From: an uncultured Eubacteriales bacterium
Lineage (GTDB): Bacteria > Bacillota > Clostridia > Oscillospirales > Acutalibacteraceae
Direction: 5' to 3'
Assembly (NCBI GenBank): GCA_934456435.1
Contig: CAKSHH010000013.1
Location: 1-64,000 of the forward strand
DNA length: 64,000 bases
Shown piece by piece: positions 17,693-26,607 of the stretch. Position 1 is the stretch's first letter. Each line of letters begins with the position of its first letter. The position numbers and the translations under genes are program-made. The notes under the pieces are model-generated. The model did not search any database, was not told where the DNA came from, and worked only from the letters and a program-made list of their open reading frames with translations.

Positions 17693-17950
17693 ATGACATA
17701 CGAATACAAAACAAAGGGCACCTGCTCATCACGCATTACGTTCGATCTCGACGGCGACGTTGTTACAAACGTTAAATTCACAGGCGGCTGCAACGGAAAT
17801 CTCAAGGGAATTTCCTCAATCGTTGACGGTATGACCGTTGAGGAAATCAGCAAAAAGCTTGACGGCATCACCTGCGGATTCAAGAACACGTCCTGTCCCG
17901 ACCAGCTTGCCAAGGCTGTCACCGAGGCTTACAAGGAATCACAGAAATAA
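17693..17950 (+). CDS. TSCPD-domain protein (TIGR03905 type)
   Basis: An 85-residue protein of unknown function. The TSCPD signature TSCPDQLAKAV is near the C-terminus, with conserved cysteines also in KGTCSSRI, GGCNGN and GITCGF, suggesting metal binding. TSCPD domains also occur at the end of vitamin-B12-dependent ribonucleotide reductases. ATG 17693 is chosen because GGAGG lies 9 bases upstream; an earlier in-frame ATG at 17654 falls at the promoter. It is monocistronic between its own promoter and terminator. Confidence 0.9.
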   Translation: MTYEYKTKGTCSSRITFDLDGDVVTNVKFTGGCNGNLKGISSIVDGMTVEEISKKLDGITCGFKNTSCPDQLAKAVTEAYKESQK

Positions 17951-17957
17951 TAAAAAT

Positions 17958-17992
17958 TGCTGCAACCGATTCTCAGGTTGCAGCAGTTTTTT
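17958..17992 (+). terminator. Intrinsic terminator
   Basis: Perfect 10-bp stem TGCTGCAACC/GGTTGCAGCA followed by TTTTTT. It also overlaps the end of the convergent glycosyltransferase gene. Confidence 0.85.
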
Positions 17993-20594
17993 ATTTCAGC
18001 GCTTCATATATCCTGTCTCTTGATTTTTTATCCGTGTCAAGGAAAAAGCTGTTTGTCCTCTCGGCATAAGGGCTGATTGCTTCGCCCGAATTTTCAACGA
18101 TCCTTTGCAAAGCATTACAAAGCTCGGTTGTGTTTTGCGTCAGTTCACCGAAGCCCTTTTCAAAAGGAATGTCCAGCTCTCGGTAATCGTTCATACCTGA
18201 CTTGAACTGTAAAAGATCAGGCATAAAATAAACGATCGCACGGTTGAGATAAACAAAATCAAACACAAACGACGAATAATCGGTTATGAAAATTTTGTAA
18301 TCGCTTATCGGTCTGTCCGCGGCAAATGAAACCCGCGGATTATTTATTTTGAAGCAGTCCTTATACACCGAAAAAATCGGATGAAGTTTAAATTCCAGCG
18401 TCATATCGTTTTCCTCAAGGAGCTTCGCAAGCGCATCGCTGTTCAAAAAGTCTTGAGTCTTTTTGAAATAATCGGAATTGATAAACTTATCCCGATCTGC
18501 GCTCCATCCGCCCTCGCCTTTGTGGGTTATCAGATATTTACGCCACGACGGAGCGAACAGAATAAGACCTTCCTGAGCCTTTGCGTCACAGTCAACAAAA
18601 TCATACCGCGGCATCTTGCTTTTTATGAGAGCGGAATCGGGGAAAAAGTAATTCTTTGTGAAGTTTTCCGCCTCATAGTTTGTCGAAATGACCTCGCCGC
18701 TGACATCAAGCCTGTCATACGAATACTTCCAAGGCAGATGAGCGTGCAGAACGCCATGCTGAAGATAGTAAACATATCCCCCGAAAAGGTCGATATAGTG
18801 AGGGTAGATGTCATTATAAAACGGCAGGTAGTTCTCCTTTTCTATAAAAGCCGTTATGATTCTCTCTGCTTTCAGATACATAAGCTTATGCTTTGACGAG
18901 CGGAAAGCAAGAATATGTTTCTGCTGTTCCGGAGTAAACTTATCCCTGATTTTTTCGGCGGAACCGTTTACAACATAGTATCTTTCGACACCGTCGTTTA
19001 TCTCGAAGTCGTGTATGAACTGATAATAAGCATTGTCAACTCCGACGCCCTTACAGTCGTGGTAAAGCCATATACGTTTTTTCGGCATAAGCAGATTCAG
19101 AAGTCTGACGGCAAAAACCTTTTTATTGGTTTTCAGATACTTAATAAGCTCTGATCTTTTATATTTGTTTTCTTCGCCCTCGGCGGCTTTTTTCACAGCA
19201 ATATATCTGTCACCAAGCCTGCATGAGACGCCGTTCAGAACGAACGAGGTTCTTCCTATCTCCAAGTTAAATGGAACCCACTCGCCGAAGCTCAGCTTGA
19301 CAGGATACGTTCTTTCGCCGAAGCCGAGAGCAAACGAGAAAGAAACCTTTTTCCCTGCGTCAATAACGGTTCTGAAGCCCCATGCTGTGTTGTTCTTTAT
19401 TTTTGCCCTGTCATAGCAGAACGAGCTTTCCTTTAATTCAAGCGTGGTGTAACCGTCACGTTCTCTTAAATACAGCGTCGGTTTTTCGCAGTAATCAAAC
19501 ATCGGCGACGATACATAGCCGCAGACCTCGACCTTTAAATTCCTTATCTTGAATCGTGTAATAACAAGGTCAAATTCGTCGGTTTCACAGACAGACTCGC
19601 CGTTATGCTCCAGGCAGACCTTGTCGGAAAATGAGACATCCAAATCTCCCTTATACTTCATGCCGATAAGATAGTATTGATTCATCAGTCCTGCGTCGGG
19701 ATGAGCAAGAATTATTTTGTTTTCCGTTCTTTCAAGAAGCTTCTCCAGCCTTTGAACCTCCTTGGAAAAGTCATCGCCCGTGAGGTGATAAGGCAGAAGA
19801 AAATCCCCTCTTATCCGCCTGATAAGATCGTCTGTGAACAATGCTTGCAGGTATTCGGGCACTTCATTATATCTTGAATAAAGCGCTTCCCACTTTGAAA
19901 CAACTGTGTCATAGTATATTGAAGCTTCCATGCCCTTTCTGATTCCCGACGGATTCGTGACCGCGTAATATTCACAGCCGCCGACAAAGCCGATATTCAT
20001 CTTATCCCTTATGTTCGCGTAGCAGTACAGCGTTGTGTCAAGGTCGGATTCGTCACAATCAAACAACACATTATTTTTCCTGTTTTTGACCATCACATTT
20101 ATCCTGTTTACACAGGCAAACAGATTTTCATCAAGTGTGAGGTCATAAACGGCGCTGTCTTTCAGTATATCAAAAACAAACGATGATTTTTTGTTTTTGC
20201 CCCTTATCTGCGGAACGAGCTTGTAAGTAAGGATATCCGTTCTTTCATAATTTTCTTCAAAGAAATCGGCAAGCGACTTCAGCGCGTTGGGAGAAATACT
20301 GTCGTCCGCGTCAACAAAGGTTATGTACTTGCCCTTTGCCGATGCAATTCCGCAGTTTCTCGCCGCACCTACGCCGAGATGCTCCTGCGAAATAATCGTA
20401 ACGCAGCCGTCCTCGGCGGCAAAATCGCGGCAAAATTCCAAAGTATCGTCCGTACTGCCGTCGTTGACTATCAGTATTTCCGTTTCATCCTTTTCAAGAG
20501 TCTGCGCAGCCAAAGAGTCAAGACAGCCTTTTATACTGTCCCGACAGTTATAGACCGGCACAATAACGGTAACAAGCTTTTCGATTTCCGGCAT
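17991..20594 (-). CDS. Bifunctional GT2 glycosyltransferase / CDP-glycerol glycerophosphotransferase
   Basis: An 867-residue cell-surface polymer enzyme. The N-terminal third is a GT2 family transferase (VIVPVYNCRDSIKGCLDSL, LIVNDGSTDDT, ITFVDADDSISPNAL). The C-terminal part, from about 480, is a TagF-type glycerophosphotransferase with QHGVLHAHLPWKY, LFAPSWRKYL, FKLHPIF and ITDYSSFVFDFVYL. Family knowledge implies addition of a sugar and polyglycerol-phosphate to a teichoic-acid-like or capsular polymer at the cytoplasmic membrane face. The start has GAGGGTGA upstream. No other polymer genes surround it. Confidence 0.9.
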   Translation of the reverse strand: MPEIEKLVTVIVPVYNCRDSIKGCLDSLAAQTLEKDETEILIVNDGSTDDTLEFCRDFAAEDGCVTIISQEHLGVGAARNCGIASAKGKYITFVDADDSISPNALKSLADFFEENYERTDILTYKLVPQIRGKNKKSSFVFDILKDSAVYDLTLDENLFACVNRINVMVKNRKNNVLFDCDESDLDTTLYCYANIRDKMNIGFVGGCEYYAVTNPSGIRKGMEASIYYDTVVSKWEALYSRYNEVPEYLQALFTDDLIRRIRGDFLLPYHLTGDDFSKEVQRLEKLLERTENKIILAHPDAGLMNQYYLIGMKYKGDLDVSFSDKVCLEHNGESVCETDEFDLVITRFKIRNLKVEVCGYVSSPMFDYCEKPTLYLRERDGYTTLELKESSFCYDRAKIKNNTAWGFRTVIDAGKKVSFSFALGFGERTYPVKLSFGEWVPFNLEIGRTSFVLNGVSCRLGDRYIAVKKAAEGEENKYKRSELIKYLKTNKKVFAVRLLNLLMPKKRIWLYHDCKGVGVDNAYYQFIHDFEINDGVERYYVVNGSAEKIRDKFTPEQQKHILAFRSSKHKLMYLKAERIITAFIEKENYLPFYNDIYPHYIDLFGGYVYYLQHGVLHAHLPWKYSYDRLDVSGEVISTNYEAENFTKNYFFPDSALIKSKMPRYDFVDCDAKAQEGLILFAPSWRKYLITHKGEGGWSADRDKFINSDYFKKTQDFLNSDALAKLLEENDMTLEFKLHPIFSVYKDCFKINNPRVSFAADRPISDYKIFITDYSSFVFDFVYLNRAIVYFMPDLLQFKSGMNDYRELDIPFEKGFGELTQNTTELCNALQRIVENSGEAISPYAERTNSFFLDTDKKSRDRIYEALK

Positions 20595-20610
20595 TTAATC
20601 ACCCTCTTAA

Positions 20611-20652
20611 TTAAGGCAGTACCGCACAATTTGGTATGCGGTATCGCCTTAA
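20611..20652. repeat. Palindromic repeat in the leader of the glycosyltransferase gene
   Basis: Outer arms TTAAGGC (20611-20617) and GCCTTAA (20646-20652), inner arms TACCGCA (20620-20626) and TGCGGTA (20637-20643). It forms a strong hairpin in the 5' leader on the minus strand, just before the ribosome site. A half copy exists at 2295-2316, so it is likely a dispersed element rather than a gene-specific regulator. Confidence 0.6.
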
Positions 20653-20668
20653 AGTAATCACCGATTAA

Positions 20669-20697
20669 ATTATAACCTCACTTTTACTCTTTTGCAA
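20669..20697 (-). promoter_or_regulatory. Promoter of the glycosyltransferase gene
   Basis: Minus-strand TTGCAA, 17 bases, TATAAT. The hairpin repeat lies between it and the gene. Confidence 0.75.
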
Positions 20698-20753
20698 CAG
20701 AGAATATGAATAAAAGTCTCACAGTTTGTCAAATCTTTTTTCGGGTGATACAA

Positions 20754-21533
20754 ATGACGAACAGAGAAATAAAAAAAGAAAGCAAAATAATAATCAAGGG
20801 CAAACGTGGAAATGCACTATCAATAATCCTGTTCAATGTTGCTTTCTGCCTCGGTATAACGGCAATAAGCTACGGTGCTATACGGCTTTCCGACTCGCTT
20901 TTCAGCTTTGAAGCTTTGTCATCGGGCAGAGTGATAACATTTATAATCACAGGCTTTGCGCTGCTCGTTCTCTCCGTTTTCGCTCTGTGCGTTTACAGCT
21001 CAGCTTCCGTCGGCGAAAAGGCGTGGTACAGCGGCATTGCGTCGGGCAAAAGCAACTACCGAAAGCGGCTGTTCTTTTGGTTTAAGCCCGCGTTTTCCCT
21101 CAGGGCTTTCAGATTTAAGTTACTGCTTTTCGGCATTAAGGCGTTGCTCACTTTGCTTTTTCTTCTTCCTTCCGCAGCCGTTTTGTGGTCGATATACTAC
21201 CTCGCGCGTACAGGCGGTCTTGAAGTGTATTTGTTTGTTTCTCTCGCAGGCGGAAGTGCTCTTCTCGCCCTTTGCGGACTGATATTCCGCTTCATCGCCG
21301 TGCAAAAATATTTCATTGCCGAATATCTTTTTTCGTCCGATCCGCGTCTGACGCCGATCCTTGCTCTCCGTCAAAGCCGCAATCTTCTTGACGGTCATAT
21401 TCTTGAAATTGTAAAATTCAAGCTTAGCTTCATACCGTGGTATATTGCCTGCGTCACCGTCCTGCCGCTTCTGTATTTTTTACCATATTACAAGGCAAGC
21501 TGCTGCACAGTTGCAAAAAAAATAACTGTATGA
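20754..21533 (+). CDS. DUF975-like integral membrane protein
   Basis: A 259-residue protein with about five to six hydrophobic helices. The start MTNREIKKESKIIIKGKRG and the late block SSDPRLTPILALRQSRNLLDGH fit the DUF975 family pattern (helical membrane proteins of unknown role). ATG 20754 is preferred: a weak GGGTGA lies upstream and family proteins begin this way. An earlier ATG at 20706 is possible. Probably co-transcribed with the CapA-like gene 38 bases downstream. Confidence 0.7.
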   Translation: MTNREIKKESKIIIKGKRGNALSIILFNVAFCLGITAISYGAIRLSDSLFSFEALSSGRVITFIITGFALLVLSVFALCVYSSASVGEKAWYSGIASGKSNYRKRLFFWFKPAFSLRAFRFKLLLFGIKALLTLLFLLPSAAVLWSIYYLARTGGLEVYLFVSLAGGSALLALCGLIFRFIAVQKYFIAEYLFSSDPRLTPILALRQSRNLLDGHILEIVKFKLSFIPWYIACVTVLPLLYFLPYYKASCCTVAKKITV

Positions 21534-21571
21534 TATAATAATATAGTTATTTTTCGCACGGAGATGTTAAT

Positions 21572-22804
21572 ATGAAGGACAACCTTAAATGGACTAAATC
21601 AAAAATTTTTCTTATAGTGTTTAACTGTATCCTCTGCATTGCCATCGTGATAAGCGCAATGATGATTGTTATCGACAAATCAAGAATGAAAAACGGTATT
21701 GTTTACACGGACGGTGAACCTGTCACCACCAACGCTGACGCGCAGTCGGCAACCCAAAGCGCTCGCCTTATGTGTGCCGGTGAGAACCTTGTGTATTCGA
21801 GCATTTTCTCTCAAGCGTCCGACCGTGCGAACTCAAACGGATATGATTTTTCCGCGTCTTATGACGGAATAAAGGATATTATAGCGAAATCGGATTTGGC
21901 TATGGTGACGCAAAGCTCGGTTATGGACGATAAAAACGAGCCGTCCGGTTCACCCGAATTTAATTCTCCGAACGAAATTCTCGACAAGCTCATTGCTCTC
22001 GGATTTGATGTTTTCAACCAGGCAAACGACCATATTATGGATATGGGGCTTTCCGGCGCAATAAACGATATCGCCCTTTTCAAAACAAAAGAAAATGAAG
22101 CTCTGCTCACGGGACTTGACGAAAACCGCGAAGAAATGATAAAGCCGCACACACGAGAGGTAAACGGCATCACATTTTCATTCGTCGGAATTACGGAATC
22201 GCTCGGCGGCTACTCCCTGTCTGAGGATTCGGACATCGGTATTTTCGACCTTTCCGACGACCGCTCCAGCGAGGACGAAATCAACGGTTCGGTAAAGCAG
22301 TTGATTACCAACTCCAAAAACGCTTCTGACATCGTCTGTGTCTCGGTTCATTGGGACACTGACACAAGCGAAAGCACACAGTCCGCCATCATCGAAAAGC
22401 TGCTCGACTACGGCACGGATATCATAATCGGAACAGGCACGCACACTCTTCAGCCGATTGAGTATATGAAAAACAGCGACGGAGAACAGGCTCTTGTTAT
22501 GCGCTCTCTCGGCGATCTCATTTCGGCGGCAGACACCGCTGACGAGCTCCTCGGCGGAATTGCCGACATCACCGTCACAAAGGATTCCGCAGGCAAAACC
22601 ACCGTCACCTCGGCAAAGCTCATTCCGACTGTAACCCAGTATTCAACCGACTATGCCGATATAAAAATTATTCCGTTCGCAAAATACACTAAAGAGCTTG
22701 CCGCATCACACGGCATACTTCAGAACGACGAAAGCTTTACTTATGATTACATTGAAAAATATTATAAGGATATGTTCAAGGATACGCTTGAAATAAACTA
22801 CTAA
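21572..22804 (+). CDS. CapA-family protein with altered active-site motifs
   Basis: A 410-residue protein with an N-terminal membrane anchor (about 12-34) and an extracellular CapA/PgsA-like domain of the calcineurin fold. The recognisable motifs are degenerate: the usual GD opening is AGENLVYSS, the NHxxD motif is kept as ANDHIMDMG, HWG-E reads HWDTD, and the GxHPH motif reads GTGTHTLQPIEYM. Family members assist poly-glutamate or capsule export. The changes suggest weak or altered metal binding here. GGAG precedes the ATG; a terminator follows. Confidence 0.8.
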   Translation: MKDNLKWTKSKIFLIVFNCILCIAIVISAMMIVIDKSRMKNGIVYTDGEPVTTNADAQSATQSARLMCAGENLVYSSIFSQASDRANSNGYDFSASYDGIKDIIAKSDLAMVTQSSVMDDKNEPSGSPEFNSPNEILDKLIALGFDVFNQANDHIMDMGLSGAINDIALFKTKENEALLTGLDENREEMIKPHTREVNGITFSFVGITESLGGYSLSEDSDIGIFDLSDDRSSEDEINGSVKQLITNSKNASDIVCVSVHWDTDTSESTQSAIIEKLLDYGTDIIIGTGTHTLQPIEYMKNSDGEQALVMRSLGDLISAADTADELLGGIADITVTKDSAGKTTVTSAKLIPTVTQYSTDYADIKIIPFAKYTKELAASHGILQNDESFTYDYIEKYYKDMFKDTLEINY

Positions 22805-22810
22805 AAGCCG

Positions 22811-22839
22811 AAAGCCCTGTGGAATCACGGGGCTTTTTT
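22811..22839 (+). terminator. Intrinsic terminator
   Basis: AAAGCCCtGTG-gaat-CACgGGGCTTT followed by TTTT, just after the CapA-like gene. Confidence 0.85.
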
Positions 22840-22882
22840 GACATACTATGGCACAAAAAATCAAGAAAATCACCCGCCCGTC

Positions 22883-22891
22883 TGATATAAT
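22883..22891 (+). promoter_or_regulatory. Extended -10 promoter element for the AraC-type regulator
   Basis: TGATATAAT (TGnTATAAT) 28 bases before the start codon; no good -35 is seen. Confidence 0.55.
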
Positions 22892-22918
22892 CTGTTCACA
22901 CGGAAAGGAGAGCTGCAA

Positions 22919-23797
22919 ATGAACTGGATCACAGCCATACAACGAGCCATTGATTACACGGAGGAGCATCTTACCGAAGAAACGGATTATGAAGCAATTG
23001 CGAGGGCGGCCGCCTCGTCGGTGTTTCATTTTCAGCGTATATTCAGTATGCTCTGCGGCTATACCCTCGGCGACTATATTCGTATGCGCCGACTTTCGCT
23101 CGCCGCCGATGAGCTTCGCCGCACCGACCTCAAGATAATTGATATCGCGCTCAAATACGGCTATGATTCACCCGAAAGCTTTTCCAGGGCATTTACGCGT
23201 TTCCACGGCGTTACTCCGTCACAGGCTCGCCGCGGCGAAAGCGTGAAGATTTTTTCCCGTCTTTCCGTCAAATTGATTTTGACAGGAGGAAATGTCATGA
23301 ACTACAAAATTGTTAAACGAGACCCCTTTAAGGTGGTATGCAAGAAAAGATTTATTTCAAAGCCACAGGGTAACATCGCAACCGACGATATTTCTGCATT
23401 CTGGAAGGAGTGCGGTGCCGACGGAACGCTGACTAAGCTTCCCGAATTTGCAAGCTTTGACAACCTGCACGGCATTCTCGGAATCTGCTTTACTGAGGAA
23501 ATGGCAAACAACGGATTCCCTTACGGAATCGGAGCAGAATATAACGGTAAGGCTCCGCTTGACGAAAGCCTTGACATTGTGGAAATTCCGGCACACACCT
23601 TCGCTGTATTTGAGTGCCGCGGACCTATGCCAAATGCGTTCAGAGAAACATATACAAAAATCTGCACTGAGTTTTTCCCGCAGAACGATTTGTATGAATA
23701 CGGCAACGGAATTGAGCTTGAGGTTTACCCCTCTGCGGACGTAAATGATCCGAATTATTACTGCGAAATTTGGATTGCAGTAAATGAAAAGAAATAA
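22919..23797 (+). CDS. AraC-family regulator with GyrI-like effector domain
   Basis: A 292-residue transcription factor. The N-terminal AraC double helix-turn-helix (about 8-106) shows ASSVFHFQRIFSMLCGYTLGDYIR and IIDIALKYGYDSPESFSRAF in part. The C-terminal half (about 125-292) is a GyrI/Rob-like ligand-binding domain (YGIGAEYNGK, FAVFECRGPMPNAF, ELEVYPSADVNDPNYYCEIWI). Such proteins (Rob, SoxS-like) sense amphipathic or drug-like ligands. AAGGAG lies before the ATG. It stands alone between two terminators; the target genes are not evident. Confidence 0.93.
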   Translation: MNWITAIQRAIDYTEEHLTEETDYEAIARAAASSVFHFQRIFSMLCGYTLGDYIRMRRLSLAADELRRTDLKIIDIALKYGYDSPESFSRAFTRFHGVTPSQARRGESVKIFSRLSVKLILTGGNVMNYKIVKRDPFKVVCKKRFISKPQGNIATDDISAFWKECGADGTLTKLPEFASFDNLHGILGICFTEEMANNGFPYGIGAEYNGKAPLDESLDIVEIPAHTFAVFECRGPMPNAFRETYTKICTEFFPQNDLYEYGNGIELEVYPSADVNDPNYYCEIWIAVNEKK

Positions 23798-23802
23798 AAA
23801 AA

Positions 23803-23835
23803 TCACCGGGTACATTTCTGTATCCGGTGAAAATT
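23803..23835 (+). terminator. Bidirectional terminator
   Basis: TCACCGGgTAC/GTAtCCGGTGA stem between two convergent genes; A-run on the left (giving T-run on minus) and AAAATTT on the right. Confidence 0.65.
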
Positions 23836-23846
23836 TATGTATTCTT

Positions 23847-24968
23847 TTACATCTTGAAACCTGTCATATTGACAACAGACGATGCAACAGCCGTACCTGA
23901 TGAACCCATTACGCTTGAAAGCTCAAACTTGAAATCGAACTTAGCGTTGAGAGAAACAAGGTTACCTGTTGAAGCATTTACAACCGCTGTAATGACCGCA
24001 TTGCTGTAGCTTTCGGAAATGTTTGCCTTGCCGCAAAGAGGAACCTGTGAAATAGCCGACATAACGTTCTCGGCTGTCTTATGATCCCAGTAGTCCTTGT
24101 CATTATCGCCGCAGGCAAGACCGCTTCTGTCAAGCGGAGCATTGTTGGAAGAAACAACCTTGCCGCCTGTTACGGTGCTTGAACCGTTCTTGATTTTAAG
24201 CGTGATCGTGTAGTTGTTGCCGTTCTTTACGCATGTTGCGCTTGTAACATCGGCAGCAGTAAGCTTGGAAGCCTTGAAATACTTATGGTAGCTGTCCGCA
24301 TCCGCAGATGTAACGGTCTTTGAGAACTTGTTGCCGTCGCCGACGCCCATGAACTTGTAAACAATGTCCTTTGAAGCCTTAAGTGACGCACCTGCATTAT
24401 AAGATTTCTCGGTTGTTGTTCTTGTCTTGTTGAAAGCAGCTTTCTTAGAAACCACCTTTGCCGTAGCTGTGTTGTAATAGCTTACGATCTGAGCTTTACC
24501 GGTCGGAATTGAAGAGCCGCTGTTCGCGTTTGTCTTGCTGCCGGATGCTGTTGAGGAGCCGCCCGAAGTGCTTGTGCCGTTACCGTCAGCCGCTGTCGGA
24601 GTTTCACCGTTTGCATCTGTCGGAACCTCGCCGTTTGCGTCGGTCGGAGTTTCGCCGTTTGCGTCAGCAGGAACTTCGCCGTTGTCACCTGCATTGTCAA
24701 TATTATCGCCCGAAGCATCGGATACCGATGAGCCGCCCTTCTGCTCTGCCGCTTTCTTGACAGCGTCGCACATCTTGCCTGTGTTCAGAACAGCGGTAAC
24801 GCATATAGCAATAACACAGACAACCGCTGTGATTGACTTCACGAGGGTTCTCTTTGAATCAATATCCATAGGTGTCTTTTCTTTTTTTGCTTTCTTTTCT
24901 TTCTTCTTTTTCTTGGATTCAACAACCTCTGTCTCCAGAGCTTCTGTATCCTTCTTCTTTTTGCTCAT
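23847..24968 (-). CDS. Membrane-anchored exported protein with Asp/Pro/Thr repeats (paralogue A)
   Basis: A 373-residue protein: a very lysine-rich cytoplasmic start (SKKKKD, KSKKKKKEKKAKKEK), one membrane helix (about 48-62, SITAVVCVIAICVTAVL), and a low-complexity linker with 10-residue repeats of the form GE(V/T)PTDAN. A C-terminal domain of about 215 residues follows. That domain (AQIVSYYN, FMGVGDGNKF, APLDRSGLACGDNDKDYWDHKTAENV, VVNASTGNLVSL in parts) is clearly homologous to the protein at 29897-30940. ATG 24968 has AAAGGGG 7 bases upstream. Function unknown. Confidence 0.85.
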   Translation of the reverse strand: MSKKKKDTEALETEVVESKKKKKEKKAKKEKTPMDIDSKRTLVKSITAVVCVIAICVTAVLNTGKMCDAVKKAAEQKGGSSVSDASGDNIDNAGDNGEVPADANGETPTDANGEVPTDANGETPTAADGNGTSTSGGSSTASGSKTNANSGSSIPTGKAQIVSYYNTATAKVVSKKAAFNKTRTTTEKSYNAGASLKASKDIVYKFMGVGDGNKFSKTVTSADADSYHKYFKASKLTAADVTSATCVKNGNNYTITLKIKNGSSTVTGGKVVSSNNAPLDRSGLACGDNDKDYWDHKTAENVMSAISQVPLCGKANISESYSNAVITAVVNASTGNLVSLNAKFDFKFELSSVMGSSGTAVASSVVNMTGFKM

Positions 24969-25003
24969 ATTTTTACCCCTTTCGTAGCGCAAATATTTAC
25001 TAT

Positions 25004-25032
25004 ATTATACTTTTTTTATCATAAAAAGTAAA
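25004..25032 (-). promoter_or_regulatory. Promoter of paralogue A
   Basis: Minus-strand TTTACT, 17 bases, TATAAT. It abuts the terminator of the upstream ABC operon. Confidence 0.6.
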
Positions 25033-25061
25033 TGCACGTTATTACAAAAATAGCGTGCATT
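25031..25061 (-). terminator. Terminator of the amino-acid ABC operon
   Basis: AATGCACG/CGTGCATT stem with a long loop; TACTTTTTATG follows on the minus strand. Confidence 0.6.
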
Positions 25062-25074
25062 TTTTGTGCAATAT

Positions 25075-25890
25075 TTATACAAGAACCTTAGAAAGAAATT
25101 CCTTGCAGCGCTCTGTTTTGGGATTTGAGAAAAATTCCGCCGGCGTATTCTCCTCAACCATTCTTCCGTCATCCATGAAGATAACCCTTGTGGCCGCTTC
25201 CTTAGCAAAGCCCATTTCATGAGTTACGACAACCATCGTCATACCCTCTTTTGCAAGGTCTTTCATTAGCTCAAGAACCTCTCCTACCATTTCCGGGTCA
25301 AGCGCCGATGTAGGTTCATCAAAGAGAATGACCTCCGGGTGCATCGCAAGTGAACGGATGATTGCAATTCTTTGTTTCTGACCGCCGGAAAGCGTTGACG
25401 GATATGCGTTTGCCTTTTCCTCAAGTCCGATTCTCTTAAGAAGCGTCATAGCCTCTTCCTTTTTCTGAGCCTTAATTTCTTTTGCGCTCGGAATATTTGC
25501 TGTATAAGGATGCTTTTTCATTCCGAGCTTATGAAGAAAATTATCCCTTTTAGCCTTCTTAATCTTCTTTTTCTCAACAAGATACGGAGAAAGCATTATA
25601 TTTTCAAGCACCGTTTTGTTATTAAAAAGATTAAAGTGCTGGAAAACCATTCCGATTCGCTCTCTGTAGGTGTTAATATTAACGCTGAGATCCGCAATAT
25701 TAACTCCCTCAAAGATAACCTGACCGGAGGTCGGATCCTCCATACAGTTAAGGCAACGGAGAAAGGTTGATTTTCCCGAACCCGACGGTCCGATAATAAC
25801 AACTCGTTCGCCTTTTTCAATCGTTACGGAAATGTCCTTAAGAACATGATGATCGCCGAAACTTTTATTCAGCTTAACTACGTCTATCAC
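25075..25890 (-). CDS. Amino-acid ABC transporter ATPase
   Basis: A 271-residue ATPase of the GlnQ/HisP type that powers polar amino-acid uptake. Walker A GPSGSGKST, signature LSGGQKQR, Walker B VILFDEPTSALDPE and the H-loop VVVTHEMGF are intact. Unlike typical members (about 240 residues) it carries a lysine-rich insertion of about 27-30 residues between the Q-loop and the signature (KKKIKKAKRDNFLHKLGMKK). The start is GTG with AGGAG upstream, inside the permease gene (17-base overlap). Confidence 0.93.
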   Translation of the reverse strand: MIDVVKLNKSFGDHHVLKDISVTIEKGERVVIIGPSGSGKSTFLRCLNCMEDPTSGQVIFEGVNIADLSVNINTYRERIGMVFQHFNLFNNKTVLENIMLSPYLVEKKKIKKAKRDNFLHKLGMKKHPYTANIPSAKEIKAQKKEEAMTLLKRIGLEEKANAYPSTLSGGQKQRIAIIRSLAMHPEVILFDEPTSALDPEMVGEVLELMKDLAKEGMTMVVVTHEMGFAKEAATRVIFMDDGRMVEENTPAEFFSNPKTERCKEFLSKVLV

Positions 25891-26584
25891 TCTTTCTCAG
25901 TCTCCTTTCCATAAACTTAATGCCAAGCGTGATGAGGCAAACAATTATAATATAAATGACTGCCATTACAAGGTACGGCACCATAAATTCATAGTTGTTT
26001 GTTCCGATATCGTTAAACACCTTATACAAATCCATTGCTCCGACGAAAGAAACGATTGACGTTTCCTTGACAAGCGTGATGAACTCGTTGCCGAGGGTCG
26101 GAAGAATATTCTTGATAGCCTGAGGAATAACGATTTTAAACATTGTTGTCGCATAGCTCATGCCGACGGAGCGTCCGCCCTCAAGCTGACCCGGGTCAAC
26201 GGATAGGATACCGCCGCGCATTATTTCCGAAACGTATGCGCCGCTGTTCAGTCCGAAAACCGTAATTGCAACATTCAAGCCGTCAATCTTAATTCCCATC
26301 AAGGGCATAAGAACATAATAGAAAACAAGAAGCTGAACAACCATAGGCGTTCCTCTGAAAATCGCAACATAAAACGAGCATATCTTATCAAGAACTCTCG
26401 GAAGCATCCTGTATTTCGGAAGAACACGGATCGATGCAATCAGCGTACCGATTGCAATACCGATGAGCAAACCGATTATTGCAATTTCCATTGTATTCTT
26501 CAAGCCCGTGAGAACGTTGTGATAACCGCCGTTGTCTATAAAGGCTTTGAGAAACTTTTCGATTTTGATGTCAAAATTACCCAT
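25874..26584 (-). CDS. Amino-acid ABC transporter permease
   Basis: A 236-residue HisM/GlnP-type membrane subunit with about five helices. Visible blocks: TMEIAIIGLLIGIAIGTLIA, FRGTPMVVQLLVFYY and the EAA-like loop GGRSVGMSYATTMFKIVIPQA. It lies between the binding protein and the ATPase in a three-gene uptake operon. Confidence 0.93.
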   Translation of the reverse strand: MGNFDIKIEKFLKAFIDNGGYHNVLTGLKNTMEIAIIGLLIGIAIGTLIASIRVLPKYRMLPRVLDKICSFYVAIFRGTPMVVQLLVFYYVLMPLMGIKIDGLNVAITVFGLNSGAYVSEIMRGGILSVDPGQLEGGRSVGMSYATTMFKIVIPQAIKNILPTLGNEFITLVKETSIVSFVGAMDLYKVFNDIGTNNYEFMVPYLVMAVIYIIIVCLITLGIKFMERRLRKSDRRS

Positions 26585-26607
26585 AAAAAATCCTCTTTAA
26601 AGAACAA

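Noticed and set aside
24590..24690. Regular 30-base DNA repeats as a CRISPR-like array
   Set aside because: They encode the GE(V/T)PTDAN protein repeats in frame, with no spacers and no cas genes.
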